Positions 1 through 9,732 of a DNA stretch of 64,000 nucleotides are shown one piece after another. The stretch is from contig OZ038400.1 in NCBI GenBank assembly GCA_964036045.1, positions 9,883,976 to 9,947,975 on the forward strand, written 5' to 3'. Origin of the DNA: Eutreptiella sp. 'Long Island Sound 2002' (Eukaryota; Euglenozoa; Euglenophyceae; Eutreptiales; Eutreptiaceae). Within the stretch, counting starts at the first letter, position 1. Every line of letters begins with the position of its first letter. The notes below the pieces were generated by a model. That model saw nothing but the letters and a program-made list of their open reading frames with translations. It made no database searches and was not told the origin of the DNA. A program made the translations under genes and the position numbers.

Positions 1-120
1 CCGATGGGGCTGATGCAGGAGTCCTGGTCTGTGCACCTCTTCCACGGGCGCTGCGCGGTCAGGACGATGCTCTGGACGGCGCTGCGGGCTCCGTGACGAA
101 CTCGGCGCTGTCGCTGAGTG

Positions 121-204
121 GCGCTGCGAGCTGCTGCGCTGCGCTGCGAGACGCTGCGCTGCGCTGCGAGCTGCGAGCTGCGCTGCGCTGCTGCGACGCG
201 CTGC
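121..204. repeat. GCTGCG-rich simple repeat in leader (element 0)
   Basis: A degenerate tandem of CTGCG and GCTGCGAG units spans 84 bp. The same place holds 84 bp in element 2 and only 44 bp in element 1, so the tract changes length between copies. It lies in the untranslated leader. Confidence 0.8.
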
Positions 205-256
205 TCGGGGTTGGTGGCCCCGAGTGGCACGCGAGGGCTGGGTAACCCCGCGGCGG

Positions 257-267
257 TGAAACGCTTT
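257..267 (-). promoter_or_regulatory. Self-primer binding site of element 0
   Basis: Read on the minus strand this is AAAGCGTTTCA, directly after the LTR. It is the perfect reverse complement of TGAAACGCTTT inside the same LTR (388 down to 378). See the element 1 copy for the argument. Confidence 0.6.
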
Positions 268-377
268 TGACGCGTTCCCGTGGGGGGCCGGCCACGGGAC
301 GCTGCGGTGGACACACGCAAGTGGGCAGGCAGGCAAAGCACTACGCTCACAAGGGCATCAATGCGTTGTCATGTGAC

Positions 378-388
378 AAAGCGTTTCA
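378..388 (-). promoter_or_regulatory. Self-primer sequence / proposed transcript 5' end (element 0)
   Basis: The minus strand reads TGAAACGCTTT, an 11-nt perfect complement of the binding site at 257-267. If RNA starts here, R plus U5 is 121 nt. No clear TATA box lies 25-35 nt upstream. Confidence 0.5.
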
Positions 389-1857
389 GAATCCTTGCCA
401 CTCTGCAAAGAGGGAACGAAAGTATGTACAGCAACACATCAGGATATGTACACATGGGGTTAAGACTGGACTGGGGTAAGGGCATCACAGGACCATAGAC
501 ACTCAGTCCCAACTCATATCCCAATCCCAGGTCCGACCCTCTCAGTGGCTGATGGGGGCGGGGGCTCAAACACAACCCATGCCCTGCTCAGTCCGGACCC
601 TGAAACCCTGCCAATGGGAGAGGTGTCCCGCCCAGCCACAGGCGAGTTCCTGGGAATCAAGGGGCTCCAAGGCCAACCGACAGTGGCTCCCTATGCTCCC
701 TTAACGGCAGGTCCCAACTCCTCTCTGAGCCAGAGATATGGCCCCGCCATTATCACCCAGGAGTTGGTAGCTGAAAATGGGCTGTTTCAGCCCAAACTGA
801 AACTAACTCAAAAATTCCCAAAATTGACCCCTCGTCCGGACCCGCCAGAGGTAGGGACGAGGCAACTGACCCTATGCCTTTCGAGTACGAACTCCCTGGA
901 GCCCTCACCCAACCTGGTTCCCTCTGAGGTCCCGGCATCAGGGCAACACGGATGAGTCAAGTGGGGTCATGATGCCAAAATCACCAAAATTGGCGTCATT
1001 CCCACGCGTGGCTCGCTCGGCCAAGGTAAGGCCAATGGCTCACAGGGTAGGAGGCAGGACCTAGGACTTCTATCTGAGTGTACAACTTGGATTTAGGTCC
1101 GGGCTCCCTGTGGGCTTAGAGAATTGGGGTCGCCAATTGACCACACGGAAGGGGGAAATTGGGGTCCCAAAATTGGGTCATTTTGGCTGCTTGAAATGAG
1201 CCAAAATTCGGTGTGCTCCCAATAGTATATCTCCACGCCGGCTTGGAGATCGGATCCGTCATTCCATACGCGATCCACTGGGAGTCCAACGGAGACTCAC
1301 ATGGCCTTGGCTCTCAAAGATCTCCATGCTGCTTGGCGTGGTGACGATCCCAATTGGGTCCACAAATGCAAAAATGGCAAAATTGCCCATAATCAATTTG
1401 GCCTAGCGCCTTAACGAAGGCGGCTCCGCTTCGCCCACGTAGTGTGTGGACCATGGGGACCATTATCCATAACACCCATGTCATATATGGTCCATTGGTC
1501 CATGCGTCCGGCGTGCACGAAGGTTAGAACATGGGGCACGGCGGGCAGCAAAAGTGGAAAAATGCTCAAAATGGCCAAAAATGCGCACACTCATGGTTGG
1601 GGCAAATGAGGCACATGCCCGACTCGGACCGGAGTGTGCCATAGGTTTGGTATCAAGTCATATTTGTCCAACATATCCTTTGGGCGTCGCCCAACTCCTC
1701 CGGTATTGGGAATGGCAGGGTCGCCAAGTGAGCCCATGATTTGGGATAGTCCCAAATCGCCAACATGGCGGCCACGGTATGCCAAGCTCAAGTGGAGTTA
1801 TTCGCCGGGTCCAAGATATGTTGGGCACCGAAGTATGTACCCTCATATCATACTTAG

Positions 1858-1915
1858 GTCATGATGTCAATTGAGCGCAACGTTGAAATACACGGTCGCC
1901 ACTTGACATCATGAC
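1858..1915. repeat. LTR inverted repeat, 13-bp arms
   Basis: GTCATGATGTCAA (1858-1870) and its exact reverse complement (1903-1915) flank a 32-bp spacer. All four LTRs keep it; the element 2 copies have one arm mismatch. It could form a hairpin or bind a dimeric protein. Confidence 0.8.
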
Positions 1916-2793
1916 GGGCCAAAAATGGCAAAATTGGCACAAAGACAAACCAAAGTGCCTTGAAAGGCGCATAATTATATTATAATATCTTTGGCTTGGA
2001 TCGTGCAATCAACTAATCCTTCTAAACACAATGACTTGACACCAATGACCTTTGATCCCACATATGTGCTCCACTTGGGGCGCCTTGAAAAGTTACGAGC
2101 GCTGCTTCCCAAGTGGGCACATGAAAATATGGAAAATTGCAAAATACACCCTTTGCTCCCAACGCATCGCTTCGGGTTCACCACACAAGCTTCCCTTCAC
2201 GAAGGTTAGGCTTGCAATTGATCGTAGGGAGTATGGAGAAGGGGCTTGCACAATATGAGGTCCATTGGCGGGCTGGTCCTGGAGCAATGGACCCGCCAAA
2301 TGGGCACGCAACACAACACATGGCACATACCAAATATTGCCCAAAAAGGTGGCTCCCACCACGATATGTCATGCCCCTCCAAGGGCATAACTTTGTGTCA
2401 ATCGGTCATAGGAACTCAAGGAGAGTTCCTATGCAACACCAACACTTGCGCGCTACACTCGAAAGTTATCTTAACGCACGCAATGTCATGGCCAAAGAGT
2501 TATAACGCAAACTCTACCCTATTGACCATGATCCATTACACTAGCGCGCACGTGTGGAGACGCAAGGCATATTATGCTTCCTAAATTACGTCGGGAGTAT
2601 TGTGAATACATCCCATGTTTCCTTATCGTAATTCCTCGCAAGCAACACGAGATATGACCTTCACAAGTGGCCTCACGAATCAACTTTGTTTTGCCCATAT
2701 CTTTAAGACAAATGGAGGGCAGGATAAAAGGGAAGTTGATTCGTGCATACGGAAGCACGTAGGTCCACTCGCAAGAGGTCAAATCAAGTGCGG

Positions 2794-2827
2794 GGATGTC
2801 GAAGTCAAAAATCTGATTTCGACATCC
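2794..2827. repeat. LTR inverted repeat, 10-bp arms
   Basis: GGATGTCGAA (2794-2803) and its exact reverse complement (2818-2827) are separated by 14 bp. The arms are unchanged in all four LTRs although the loop differs. Confidence 0.8.
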
Positions 2828-3211
2828 TGAAAAATTCGGATTAAGGTTGCGAGTATTAATTATGAAAATTGCGGAAGCATCCATGCAGTTCCTGGCGACT
2901 TTGGAGCCTTCGTCGCGGATAGCGTTAAAATTTCCATTAATTACAGTTAAACTGGCGGTTACGGTAAAGTCGCGAACCAACCGCCAGCAGTCAAAATAGT
3001 GAGTATCAGAACGGAAGCGTAAAAATTGACGGAAACATTATGAAAATAAAACCCTGTTGATTCCTGATATTCTGATACACAAATCTCCGCTGGCGGTGCA
3101 TCGGTTGCCGATGCGGGGCTTCACGGCACGGAACACGCCGTGCATGGGGTTAGTGGACCGGAGACCGGTTGTATGCCGTAACCTGGCCATGGGGTTCTGG
3201 GTACCGCTTCA

Positions 3212-3222
3212 CCCCCCTCCTT
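3212..3222 (-). promoter_or_regulatory. Polypurine tract of element 1
   Basis: In element sense this is AAGGAGGGGGG, directly upstream of the 3' LTR start TGAAGCGG. That is the expected place and composition for the plus-strand DNA primer. Element 2 has the identical tract at 42732-42742. Confidence 0.85.
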
Positions 3223-4707
3223 AGAGCAAACCCTGGGGGGGCTCGATAACACCCACGCATGGCAGCGGGTACCCAGGACCACTCCCTGAAAGGGGGGGGG
3301 GTGTCACATCCTTACTTCAGTAAGTCACAGTAAGATAGGTATCCCACAGTGGGATAGGTATGCTGCTGTAACAGCTCTTAGCACATGTATAGTATCAAGT
3401 ATCAAGTCCCGGGTCCTGGCGGCGATTGTTCGGCATCCAAAGGACCCGTTAACCCATACCAGGCGCACCGGGTGCCGGCTGCTACGGTCACCACCACAGT
3501 GGCAGTGGCATACACGGCCAACATAGGCGTCACACGACGGCCGAGGTGGCCCCACAAGTCGAGAGCGACCACAAAGATCCATCAGGCTACCCCAAGCTTC
3601 CCAAGGCCCGCCGACTGGGGAGAGTCCCCACGGGTCCTTCCTCGGGCGCACCATGTCCATATCCATACGACGCGAGTCCAAAGTGCCATAGTCGAACTCC
3701 TTACGAACCCCAAATCGTAAGGGAACTCCTCCTGAAGGGATCGGGCATCAAGGCCGTCTTTTCCCTCGCCCTACTACCACGAAGCGTGGCCATACATGAG
3801 GGAGTCCTCATGCAGTGTGGGCGGAGGCGTCGACTCCTCAAACCACCAGTTTCCCAGGCAGACTGACCGAGGTCAGGAGCACCGGAGGCCGCCATCCGAA
3901 TGCAAGTGCGTCTGCAAATCGGTAGGCTCACACTGGGACTGACAGTGGCGGACTGCTGGGAGTGTAGTCAGGCAACTGGGCTTCCCGCCTGGCGCCATCA
4001 GGATCTCCACACATCACAGCGAATAGGGCAACACGGTATCACGGGCACTCAAACAGTAGAATCTGTAATCAAGTACTGGTCCAGGCTGGACCAGGCTGTA
4101 AGGATATGTACACGGCGACTCAAGGCGCCTCTGTATCCCGATTCGTGGTGAAAAACAGTCCATCCCTCAGCGATGGGCTGATGACACTTAACATACAGAT
4201 GCACATATCCTGGAGGGCAGAAAAACAAGCAACAATGTGGGTAAATAGGCGTGTAAACACACTCAGAACAGAGTGCCAAACCACGCCACGGTCAGGATAA
4301 GGCAAATGCAGGAGGATGGACAGGATAACGCCTGAGTTCAGGCATATATAGTCTCGAGACACACGTCGACTGGTCTGGATTCCGCAAATGCCATGGAACC
4401 AGACCACACACCAAAAAAATCGCAATGCCGATGACAGCGGCATCCGTTGCGCAACGTCGTATGGGCTTCAAGGCCCCAAGAGCTCAAAAATATGAAGGTC
4501 AGTCGCCCTACCTGGTTTCCCAAGGATTCAGCAGGGGGGGGAGTGACGAATGGAATTGAAGAGAGGGGCCATCCTCCTCTGGATTCAGCAGGGGGGGGGT
4601 ATATGGCCACTCTGTCACCGAAAGATGGAAGAGAGCAAGTAAGTAAGGGACGATTCGTCGGCCTCACAAGCGCTCATAACACATCAGGGGAGAGCCCCGG
4701 GCGCTGA
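3223..4707 (-). other. 3' untranslated region of element 1 (no gene seen)
   Basis: About 1.5 kb lies between the pol stop and the polypurine tract. It is conserved with element 2 (42743-44224) at the DNA level. The open frames of about 110 residues on either strand show no recognisable domain. Visible features are several G runs of 8-10 on the plus strand and a direct repeat of GGATTCAGCAG plus a G run, starting near 4524 and 4581. An extra envelope-like or accessory gene is not supported. Confidence 0.7.
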
Positions 4708-7700
4708 TCAGGCACCCCTGGCTGCAATCGCCCGGGTGAGTGCTGCCAAGTCCGAAACGTGGATCTTGGTCTTGTGCTTGCGGATGTACTCCATGAAGGG
4801 AGTATTGACCCGCGGCACAAACGAGGAGACGGGTTCCCAGGTGTCGTGGGACGGCCCATAGCCTCGCCAACGAACCTTGAACTCCAGACCTCCGGGTGCC
4901 GAGGCCTTCGGACGCTGAGCCAGGATCTTCTCGACAGTATAGTCGTCCTGCTCAGCATAGTCGTCGTCCGAGTCGGCCTCATGTTTGGCATAGTCCAGGG
5001 ACACATGTCGGCCACGGAGGTCGGGTTCCCGCACACGAAGTTGACTCTCGTGGCGCTCCCGGAACTGTCCGTGACCCACCTTGACGCGGTAGGTGTCCTC
5101 ACCAATCCTGCGGACCACCTCGCCGGGTGTGAACCAGGTCTTGGTGCGGTGGGTGCCCATGGGGCGGGGTCTGATCACCCACACCGGGTCTCCCACCCTG
5201 AACTTCTGCGCTGTTGAGCTCGGGGCGGACTTCTGACGCTCAGCATGCTCCTTCTCAAGCTGCTGGCGGATGTCCCGCGCCGTTTGCTCTTGCCGCGCGA
5301 AGAACTCCTTGGCATCCATAGCCATGCCATCACCAGACAAGGGAAGTCCCCTACCCAGGGGGTCCCTGCCAAACAGAATCTGGTGAGGGGACAAACCGCC
5401 CGGAGTGGGGGTGTCATGATGGGCCTTCAGAGCAGGCCACATCTCCTCGAACCAGTTCCGCCGTGGATTGGTGATGTGGATCTTGCGCAGCTTCTCGAAC
5501 AGCTGCCGTCCAGCCACTTCAGCACGGCCGTTAGACCGGCTGAGATAGGCGACGCTCTTGGCGTGTCGTATTCCCATCAGGCAACACATGGCCTTGAACC
5601 AGCCACCAGTAAACTGGGGCCCTCGGTCACTGCAAATGGTGCGGGGGATGTCAAAGACGGTCAGCCAATGACGAATCATCATGACTGCCACTTCCTTGGC
5701 AAGCAACCCCTTTTTGCGTGCCGGAACGGCTACAACGTAGCCGCTGTGGCGGTCCACACAGAGAACCACACAGTCAAAGGTCTCCTTGCCAATGTGCACT
5801 TCGGGCATGGAGAAGACGTCCATGGCCACGCTCTCCATGGGCTGGTCAGGAACCGGCGTCCATTGGGGTTCCCCCTTGACGTTCCGGTTGTCGGGATTGC
5901 AGGCCTGACAGACCGAACAACCCTTCCTGACCTTCTTGATGGCGGTGTAGAGAACGATATGGTCGATCTCGAACCGGCGCTGCATGTCAAGGGCTTGCTT
6001 CTTGACCCCTGGGTGCAGCATGTGGTGGTGCCAAGCTTCACACAGCTCGAGCACTCGGGACTCTGGGACTAGCAGCTTACCATTCCGATAGAGCTTGCCA
6101 TCTTCCTCAGTCAGCCCCTTTGGCCACTTCTGCCCGTCGTCAGGGTCGGTCACAGCCCTATACTCGGCCGCGAAGGCCTCAGACTTGGCATAGTCGTCGG
6201 TCCAGTCGTCCTGGAGGCAAGACTCTGGGAAGAGGTGCTTGTCGGACTCATTTCCCACAGGGGGTGCCGGACCGGGCCTTCCGCCCGCGGCACCCACAGG
6301 GGCGAGTACACTGACCGCTCTGCTCACCCTCGATGCGAGGGGGGCATCCGCAGCCATGACGACGAAGCATTTTGCACCCTTCTCCTCCATCAGGCGCTCC
6401 ATCTCGATAATCCTCTTGGCTTCAGCGGTCTCAGCCTCATCGCCATGGGCAGAGATGTCCTGCATGCCCTTGCTGGCGGGATAGGCCCACCTACTGAGAC
6501 AGTCCGCCACGGTGTTATCCTTTCCAGGAATGTAAACAACCGTAAGGTCGAACTTGGCCAAGGTCTCGTGCCATCTTGCCCGTCGGGAGGCGGGACCTGA
6601 GGGGGTGTCCACGTGCTCCTTGTGCCACGACTGCAGACTCTGATGGTCGGTGCAGACGGTGACGGGATGGAGGGCTATGTACCCAGCCCATTTCCTGAGA
6701 GCCATGACAATGGCATACGCCTCCTTTTCACGGGGCGTCCACGTCCGTCTCTGGCCTTCCGCCAGGACTCGGCTCCAGAAGGCCACGGGCACGTGCCTCC
6801 CGTCGTCAAGCACTTGCTCCAACACAGCGCCAATGGCGTAGTCGGAAGCGTCGGTGCGCAGGACGAACCCTCGGTCGGGATCCACGAGGTGCAGACCCAC
6901 TGCGGATAGCAGCGCCTGCTTCATCCCCTCAAAGGCACGGTCAGACTCTTCAGTCCAGACCAAAGCCTTCTTGGACCCCTCCTTGGTCTCCTCTCGGTTG
7001 CCCTTGAGCATGGTCGTCATGGGGGCTGCATACTCGGCATACATTTTGATATACCCCGAGTAGTAGTTGCAGAACCCCAGATACGCCCGTAGCTCAGAGA
7101 CCGTTTTGGGCTTTTCCCAGTGCTCGATCGCAGCCACCTTGCCAGGTATGGGCTTTCGCTGCCCGTTCCCGACTACGTGGCCAGCGAAGACCACCTCGCT
7201 TACCGCAATGGTGGCCTTGTCACTGCTGCCCGTGAGTTTGTGCCGAACCAGAAGGTCCAGCACTCGAGTGACGTCCCTCTCGTGTGCCTCCAGGAGCTCC
7301 TCGTAGCTCATGCTGGGGTCCCCGGACGCGATGATCACGTCGTCCACGAAGGGGTCCGCACAGTCGCGCAACGGCTCAAGCAGGTTCTCCAGCATCCGCT
7401 GAAAAGCCGCATTGCCGTTGGTAACGCCCATAGGCATCACCTTCCACTGGAGAGGTCCAAGTGGGGTGCTCATGGCTGTGCAGGCACGGGACTCTTCGGC
7501 GAGAGGCATCTGATGACAACCATGTTTCAGGTCAATCACCGTGAAGATCCTCCGCCGGTGTTGCTTTTGCAGCATGTCCTCAATGAGGGGCAGCGTATAG
7601 CTGTCGTGCTGCGTTTGGGCGTTCAGGCCGCGGTAGTCGACCACGAGCCGCCACTCACCGGCAACCTTCTTGGGGACGACGAAGCAGGGAGAGGCCCATT

Positions 7701-9729
7701 CGGAGTGGCACGGCTCAAGCCAGCCTCTCTGGATGAAGTCACGGAGGATCTTCTCCATGGCTTCTTTCCTCTCGCCCCTCAGGGCAAACTCCCGGTGGCG
7801 ATACACACGGGGGTCCTGCTTCAGTCGTATCTTGGCCTCGCCATACGGTCCACGCACCGGTGGGGGGAACACAGGCTTTCCGCTGAAGAAGGTCTCGCCA
7901 TACTTCTGCTTCAGCCTGGCCCTCAACGCCTGGATCTTGGGGCAGTCATCGGACTCCGCCTTGGCTTTCCCGGGCACTTGAACCACGGAGCTTAATTGAG
8001 GGGTAGCGACCCCGCTCGCTTTCGGCTCAGGTGGTCTTCCCAGGTGGCCCAAAGGGCCATCCCTGGTCTTGCCTCGGAACAGATCGCCGTAGGTGGGTGG
8101 GTTACCGCCAGGCGGCTCGTCTTGGCTGGACATGTGGTCCAGCACCCTCTGCACGAAGGTATTCCCGTCATAGGAACCGGAGACGATTGAGTCCACTTCC
8201 CACCAGGCTTTGTCCTGGCCTTTGCCCTCACGCTGGTTCCCCCAGTCGTGAAAGGGCTGATCCATATACCCCTGAACCAGATCCCACTCCTCTTCAGTGA
8301 GGGGGTCTTCGGAGTCCGATTCTTCGATGTCAACAGGGGGAACCGCAAAGCATTGCCGCCAGGGCTCTGCTATGATGCGGTTGACACACACGAAGTCCGT
8401 GGTATCGGCCTGATCAAGGCCCCCATCCACATAGTGGAATTCCGTCGGCCATCTCTGGGGTGGCATGGGCTGTCCCTTAGCGTCCTGATAGACACTCTCT
8501 CCAGCCGGTAGGACGACCTTGTTTAAGGTCATGTTGGTCAATGAGGCTACCCAATGTCGGGTACTCTCCTCCTCGGTGCATCCCATAGGAACAACCAGCA
8601 CTGCCTTGGAGCGGTCCTTGCGAATCTTCGCTATCGCTCTTGGAATGTCCCAACGGGGGCAATGGATCCACATCAATCCCTGATGCGGACCCCAGTGCTT
8701 CTTCCACGCGGAGTCCTGGGCGCTCCAGTACTTCTCACATACCCGCAGATGGGCGGAGGTTCCTGAAGAGAACGCATCCAGGGCCAGATCCGACGCTCCC
8801 AGGTCCGCGACCACTCGGTACGCCACTTCCGGCCTTACGCCGTACTCCTGGTTCGCTGGCCCAGTAGGCTCAGTGTCCAGCGCGGCCACTTCGAGCTGAT
8901 TGCGTTCGGGGTGGACCCATTGGCATTCCACATGGTGCTCAGGTGACGAAAGCCACGAGAGCTGGTCGTCCTGGTACAGGGTCATGGAGGCCTGGGCCGG
9001 GAGGACGCCGGAGTCCGTCTCCATCATGAAGTCGTACCCGACGATCATGTCCCAGTCCATCTCGGCCTCGTAGAAGCTACCGTGCAGGAGGATTTCCTTG
9101 CCGAGGTCTGGGCGGCTCAGCTCACGACGGTTCACGAACTGCAGCCCAATGGCCGCTTCCTTCGTGCCTCCCACCATGTACTGGCCGTTCGCCACCTTCA
9201 GCCTGACAGGTTTCCGACTGTCGGTCAGACACTCTGGTGGAAGTAGGCCAGCCTTGACCAAGCTGACTTGAGCTCCCGTGTCGACCAACACGTCGAAAAC
9301 CTTTTCCACTTCCCCGCATAGGGCACGGACCTTAAGATGCAACTGCCGCTCGCGACCGACACGGCGCACGGCGTGCAAACTCAGGATCTCCGGCCGTTCC
9401 AGAAGCTCAACGAGCGACTGGTGCAGGTCGTGGACAATGGGCTCAGGCTGCCCATCTGCAGCATCCAGCTGCGGTCCGGGTGATCCTCCGATACTCTCGG
9501 ATAGATCCTGTAGTACATCAAACACGTTCTTGGTCGCGAAGGACGGACGGGTGCAAGGGTTCGTGCCTTCACTTGCCCTCACCCCGCCTCCGCGACTGGG
9601 CGCCGGACCGGGCCTTCCGCCCGCGGCAGTCCCCTTGTGCTTATCGACTCCCGACTGGGATGGATCGGCGCTTCCCACGTCACCATCCTGCGACCGCCCT
9701 AGCTGGGGCCCTTGGCTGCAGGGGCTCCG
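4708..9729 (-). CDS. pol: Pol polyprotein: protease, Dam-like domain, RT, RNase H, integrase, chromodomain
   Basis: Replication and integration enzyme of element 1, in the same frame as gag and downstream of its UAG. Residues are counted from the GTG at 9678; there is no ATG before the protease, so it is probably made only as Gag-Pol. Aspartic protease: DTGA at 133-136, IVGYDF near 212-217. Dam-methyltransferase-like domain about 275-400, catalytic motif degenerate. Reverse transcriptase: DYRGLN 681-686, D716, FVDD 777-780. RNase H: D943, E986, D1011, D1059. Integrase: zinc finger H1218, H1222, C1254, C1257; catalytic D1287, D1351, E1387 (DD35E). The GPY/F region (about 1495-1535) is degenerate. 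Chromodomain about 1578-1636 has cage residues Y1580, W1604 and Y1607, expected to bind methylated histone H3. Odd points: cysteine 721 replaces the usual tyrosine of the YHQ motif, and a decapeptide is repeated at 18-27 and 1130-1139. Confidence 0.92.
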   Translation of the reverse strand, partial: RSPCSQGPQLGRSQDGDVGSADPSQSGVDKHKGTAAGGRPGPAPSRGGGVRASEGTNPCTRPSFATKNVFDVLQDLSESIGGSPGPQLDAADGQPEPIVHDLHQSLVELLERPEILSLHAVRRVGRERQLHLKVRALCGEVEKVFDVLVDTGAQVSLVKAGLLPPECLTDSRKPVRLKVANGQYMVGGTKEAAIGLQFVNRRELSRPDLGKEILLHGSFYEAEMDWDMIVGYDFMMETDSGVLPAQASMTLYQDDQLSWLSSPEHHVECQWVHPERNQLEVAALDTEPTGPANQEYGVRPEVAYRVVADLGASDLALDAFSSGTSAHLRVCEKYWSAQDSAWKKHWGPHQGLMWIHCPRWDIPRAIAKIRKDRSKAVLVVPMGCTEEESTRHWVASLTNMTLNKVVLPAGESVYQDAKGQPMPPQRWPTEFHYVDGGLDQADTTDFVCVNRIIAEPWRQCFAVPPVDIEESDSEDPLTEEEWDLVQGYMDQPFHDWGNQREGKGQDKAWWEVDSIVSGSYDGNTFVQRVLDHMSSQDEPPGGNPPTYGDLFRGKTRDGPLGHLGRPPEPKASGVATPQLSSVVQVPGKAKAESDDCPKIQALRARLKQKYGETFFSGKPVFPPPVRGPYGEAKIRLKQDPRVYRHREFALRGERKEAMEKILRDFIQRGWLEPCHSEWASPCFVVPKKVAGEWRLVVDYRGLNAQTQHDSYTLPLIEDMLQKQHRRRIFTVIDLKHGCHQMPLAEESRACTAMSTPLGPLQWKVMPMGVTNGNAAFQRMLENLLEPLRDCADPFVDDVIIASGDPSMSYEELLEAHERDVTRVLDLLVRHKLTGSSDKATIAVSEVVFAGHVVGNGQRKPIPGKVAAIEHWEKPKTVSELRAYLGFCNYYSGYIKMYAEYAAPMTTMLKGNREETKEGSKKALVWTEESDRAFEGMKQALLSAVGLHLVDPDRGFVLRTDASDYAIGAVLEQVLDDGRHVPVAFWSRVLAEGQRRTWTPREKEAYAIVMALRKWAGYIALHPVTVCTDHQSLQSWHKEHVDTPSGPASRRARWHETLAKFDLTVVYIPGKDNTVADCLSRWAYPASKGMQDISAHGDEAETAEAKRIIEMERLMEEKGAKCFVVMAADAPLASRVSRAVSVLAPVGAAGGRPGPAPPVGNESDKHLFPESCLQDDWTDDYAKSEAFAAEYRAVTDPDDGQKWPKGLTEEDGKLYRNGKLLVPESRVLELCEAWHHHMLHPGVKKQALDMQRRFEIDHIVLYTAIKKVRKGCSVCQACNPDNRNVKGEPQWTPVPDQPMESVAMDVFSMPEVHIGKETFDCVVLCVDRHSGYVVAVPARKKGLLAKEVAVMMIRHWLTVFDIPRTICSDRGPQFTGGWFKAMCCLMGIRHAKSVAYLSRSNGRAEVAGRQLFEKLRKIHITNPRRNWFEEMWPALKAHHDTPTPGGLSPHQILFGRDPLGRGLPLSGDGMAMDAKEFFARQEQTARDIRQQLEKEHAERQKSAPSSTAQKFRVGDPVWVIRPRPMGTHRTKTWFTPGEVVRRIGEDTYRVKVGHGQFRERHESQLRVREPDLRGRHVSLDYAKHEADSDDDYAEQDDYTVEKILAQRPKASAPGGLEFKVRWRGYGPSHDTWEPVSSFVPRVNTPFMEYIRKHKTKIHVSDLAALTRAIAARGA

Positions 9730-9732
9730 CTA
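9730..9732 (-). promoter_or_regulatory. In-frame UAG between gag and pol, probable readthrough site (element 1)
   Basis: Gag stops at UAG followed by CGG. The next 350 and more codons are open in the same frame and lead into the protease. Short inverted GCCC/GGGC segments lie 10-40 nt downstream and could form a stimulatory structure. Element 2 keeps the stop, the frame and the CGG. Known readthrough signals include a stop followed by CGG in some plant viruses; the use here is inferred. Confidence 0.6.

Larger units (their letters stand above)
1..267 (-). mobile_element. Element 0: 5' leader of a further chromovirus copy, cut by window edge
   Basis: This stretch aligns base for base with the leader of element 1 (positions 14237-14463), apart from a 40-bp length difference in a GCTGCG-rich repeat. 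It lies directly outside the LTR at 268-3211. On the minus strand it therefore reads as the start of another element whose 5' LTR is that same LTR. It is untranslated, because the gag ATG of this copy would lie beyond position 1. Its last 11 bases (257-267) are the primer binding site. Alternative: a rearranged fragment of an element, which the window cannot exclude. Confidence 0.85.
268..3211 (-). repeat. LTR shared by element 1 (3' LTR) and element 0 (5' LTR)
   Basis: The boundaries follow from comparing four copies. The sequence starts TGACGCGTT and ends CGCTTCA on the plus strand, and outside these points the flanks differ (satellite, leader or polypurine tract). Read in element sense it begins TGAAGCGG and ends GCGTCA. 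At 2944 bp it is very long for a Ty3/gypsy LTR. It holds two strong inverted repeats (1858-1915 and 2794-2827), a third small one (3098-3114) and an AT-rich patch near 1970-1990. The proposed transcription start for element 0 is 388. I see no convincing gene in it. Confidence 0.95.

Noticed and set aside
3325-3681. 118-codon minus-strand frame after pol as an accessory or envelope gene
   Set aside because: No signal peptide, membrane segment or domain is seen; the frame ends differ in element 2.
9676-9678. GTG at 9678 as an independent start of pol
   Set aside because: In a eukaryotic mRNA deep behind gag this is unlikely. The frame is open up to the gag UAG, so readthrough explains pol better.
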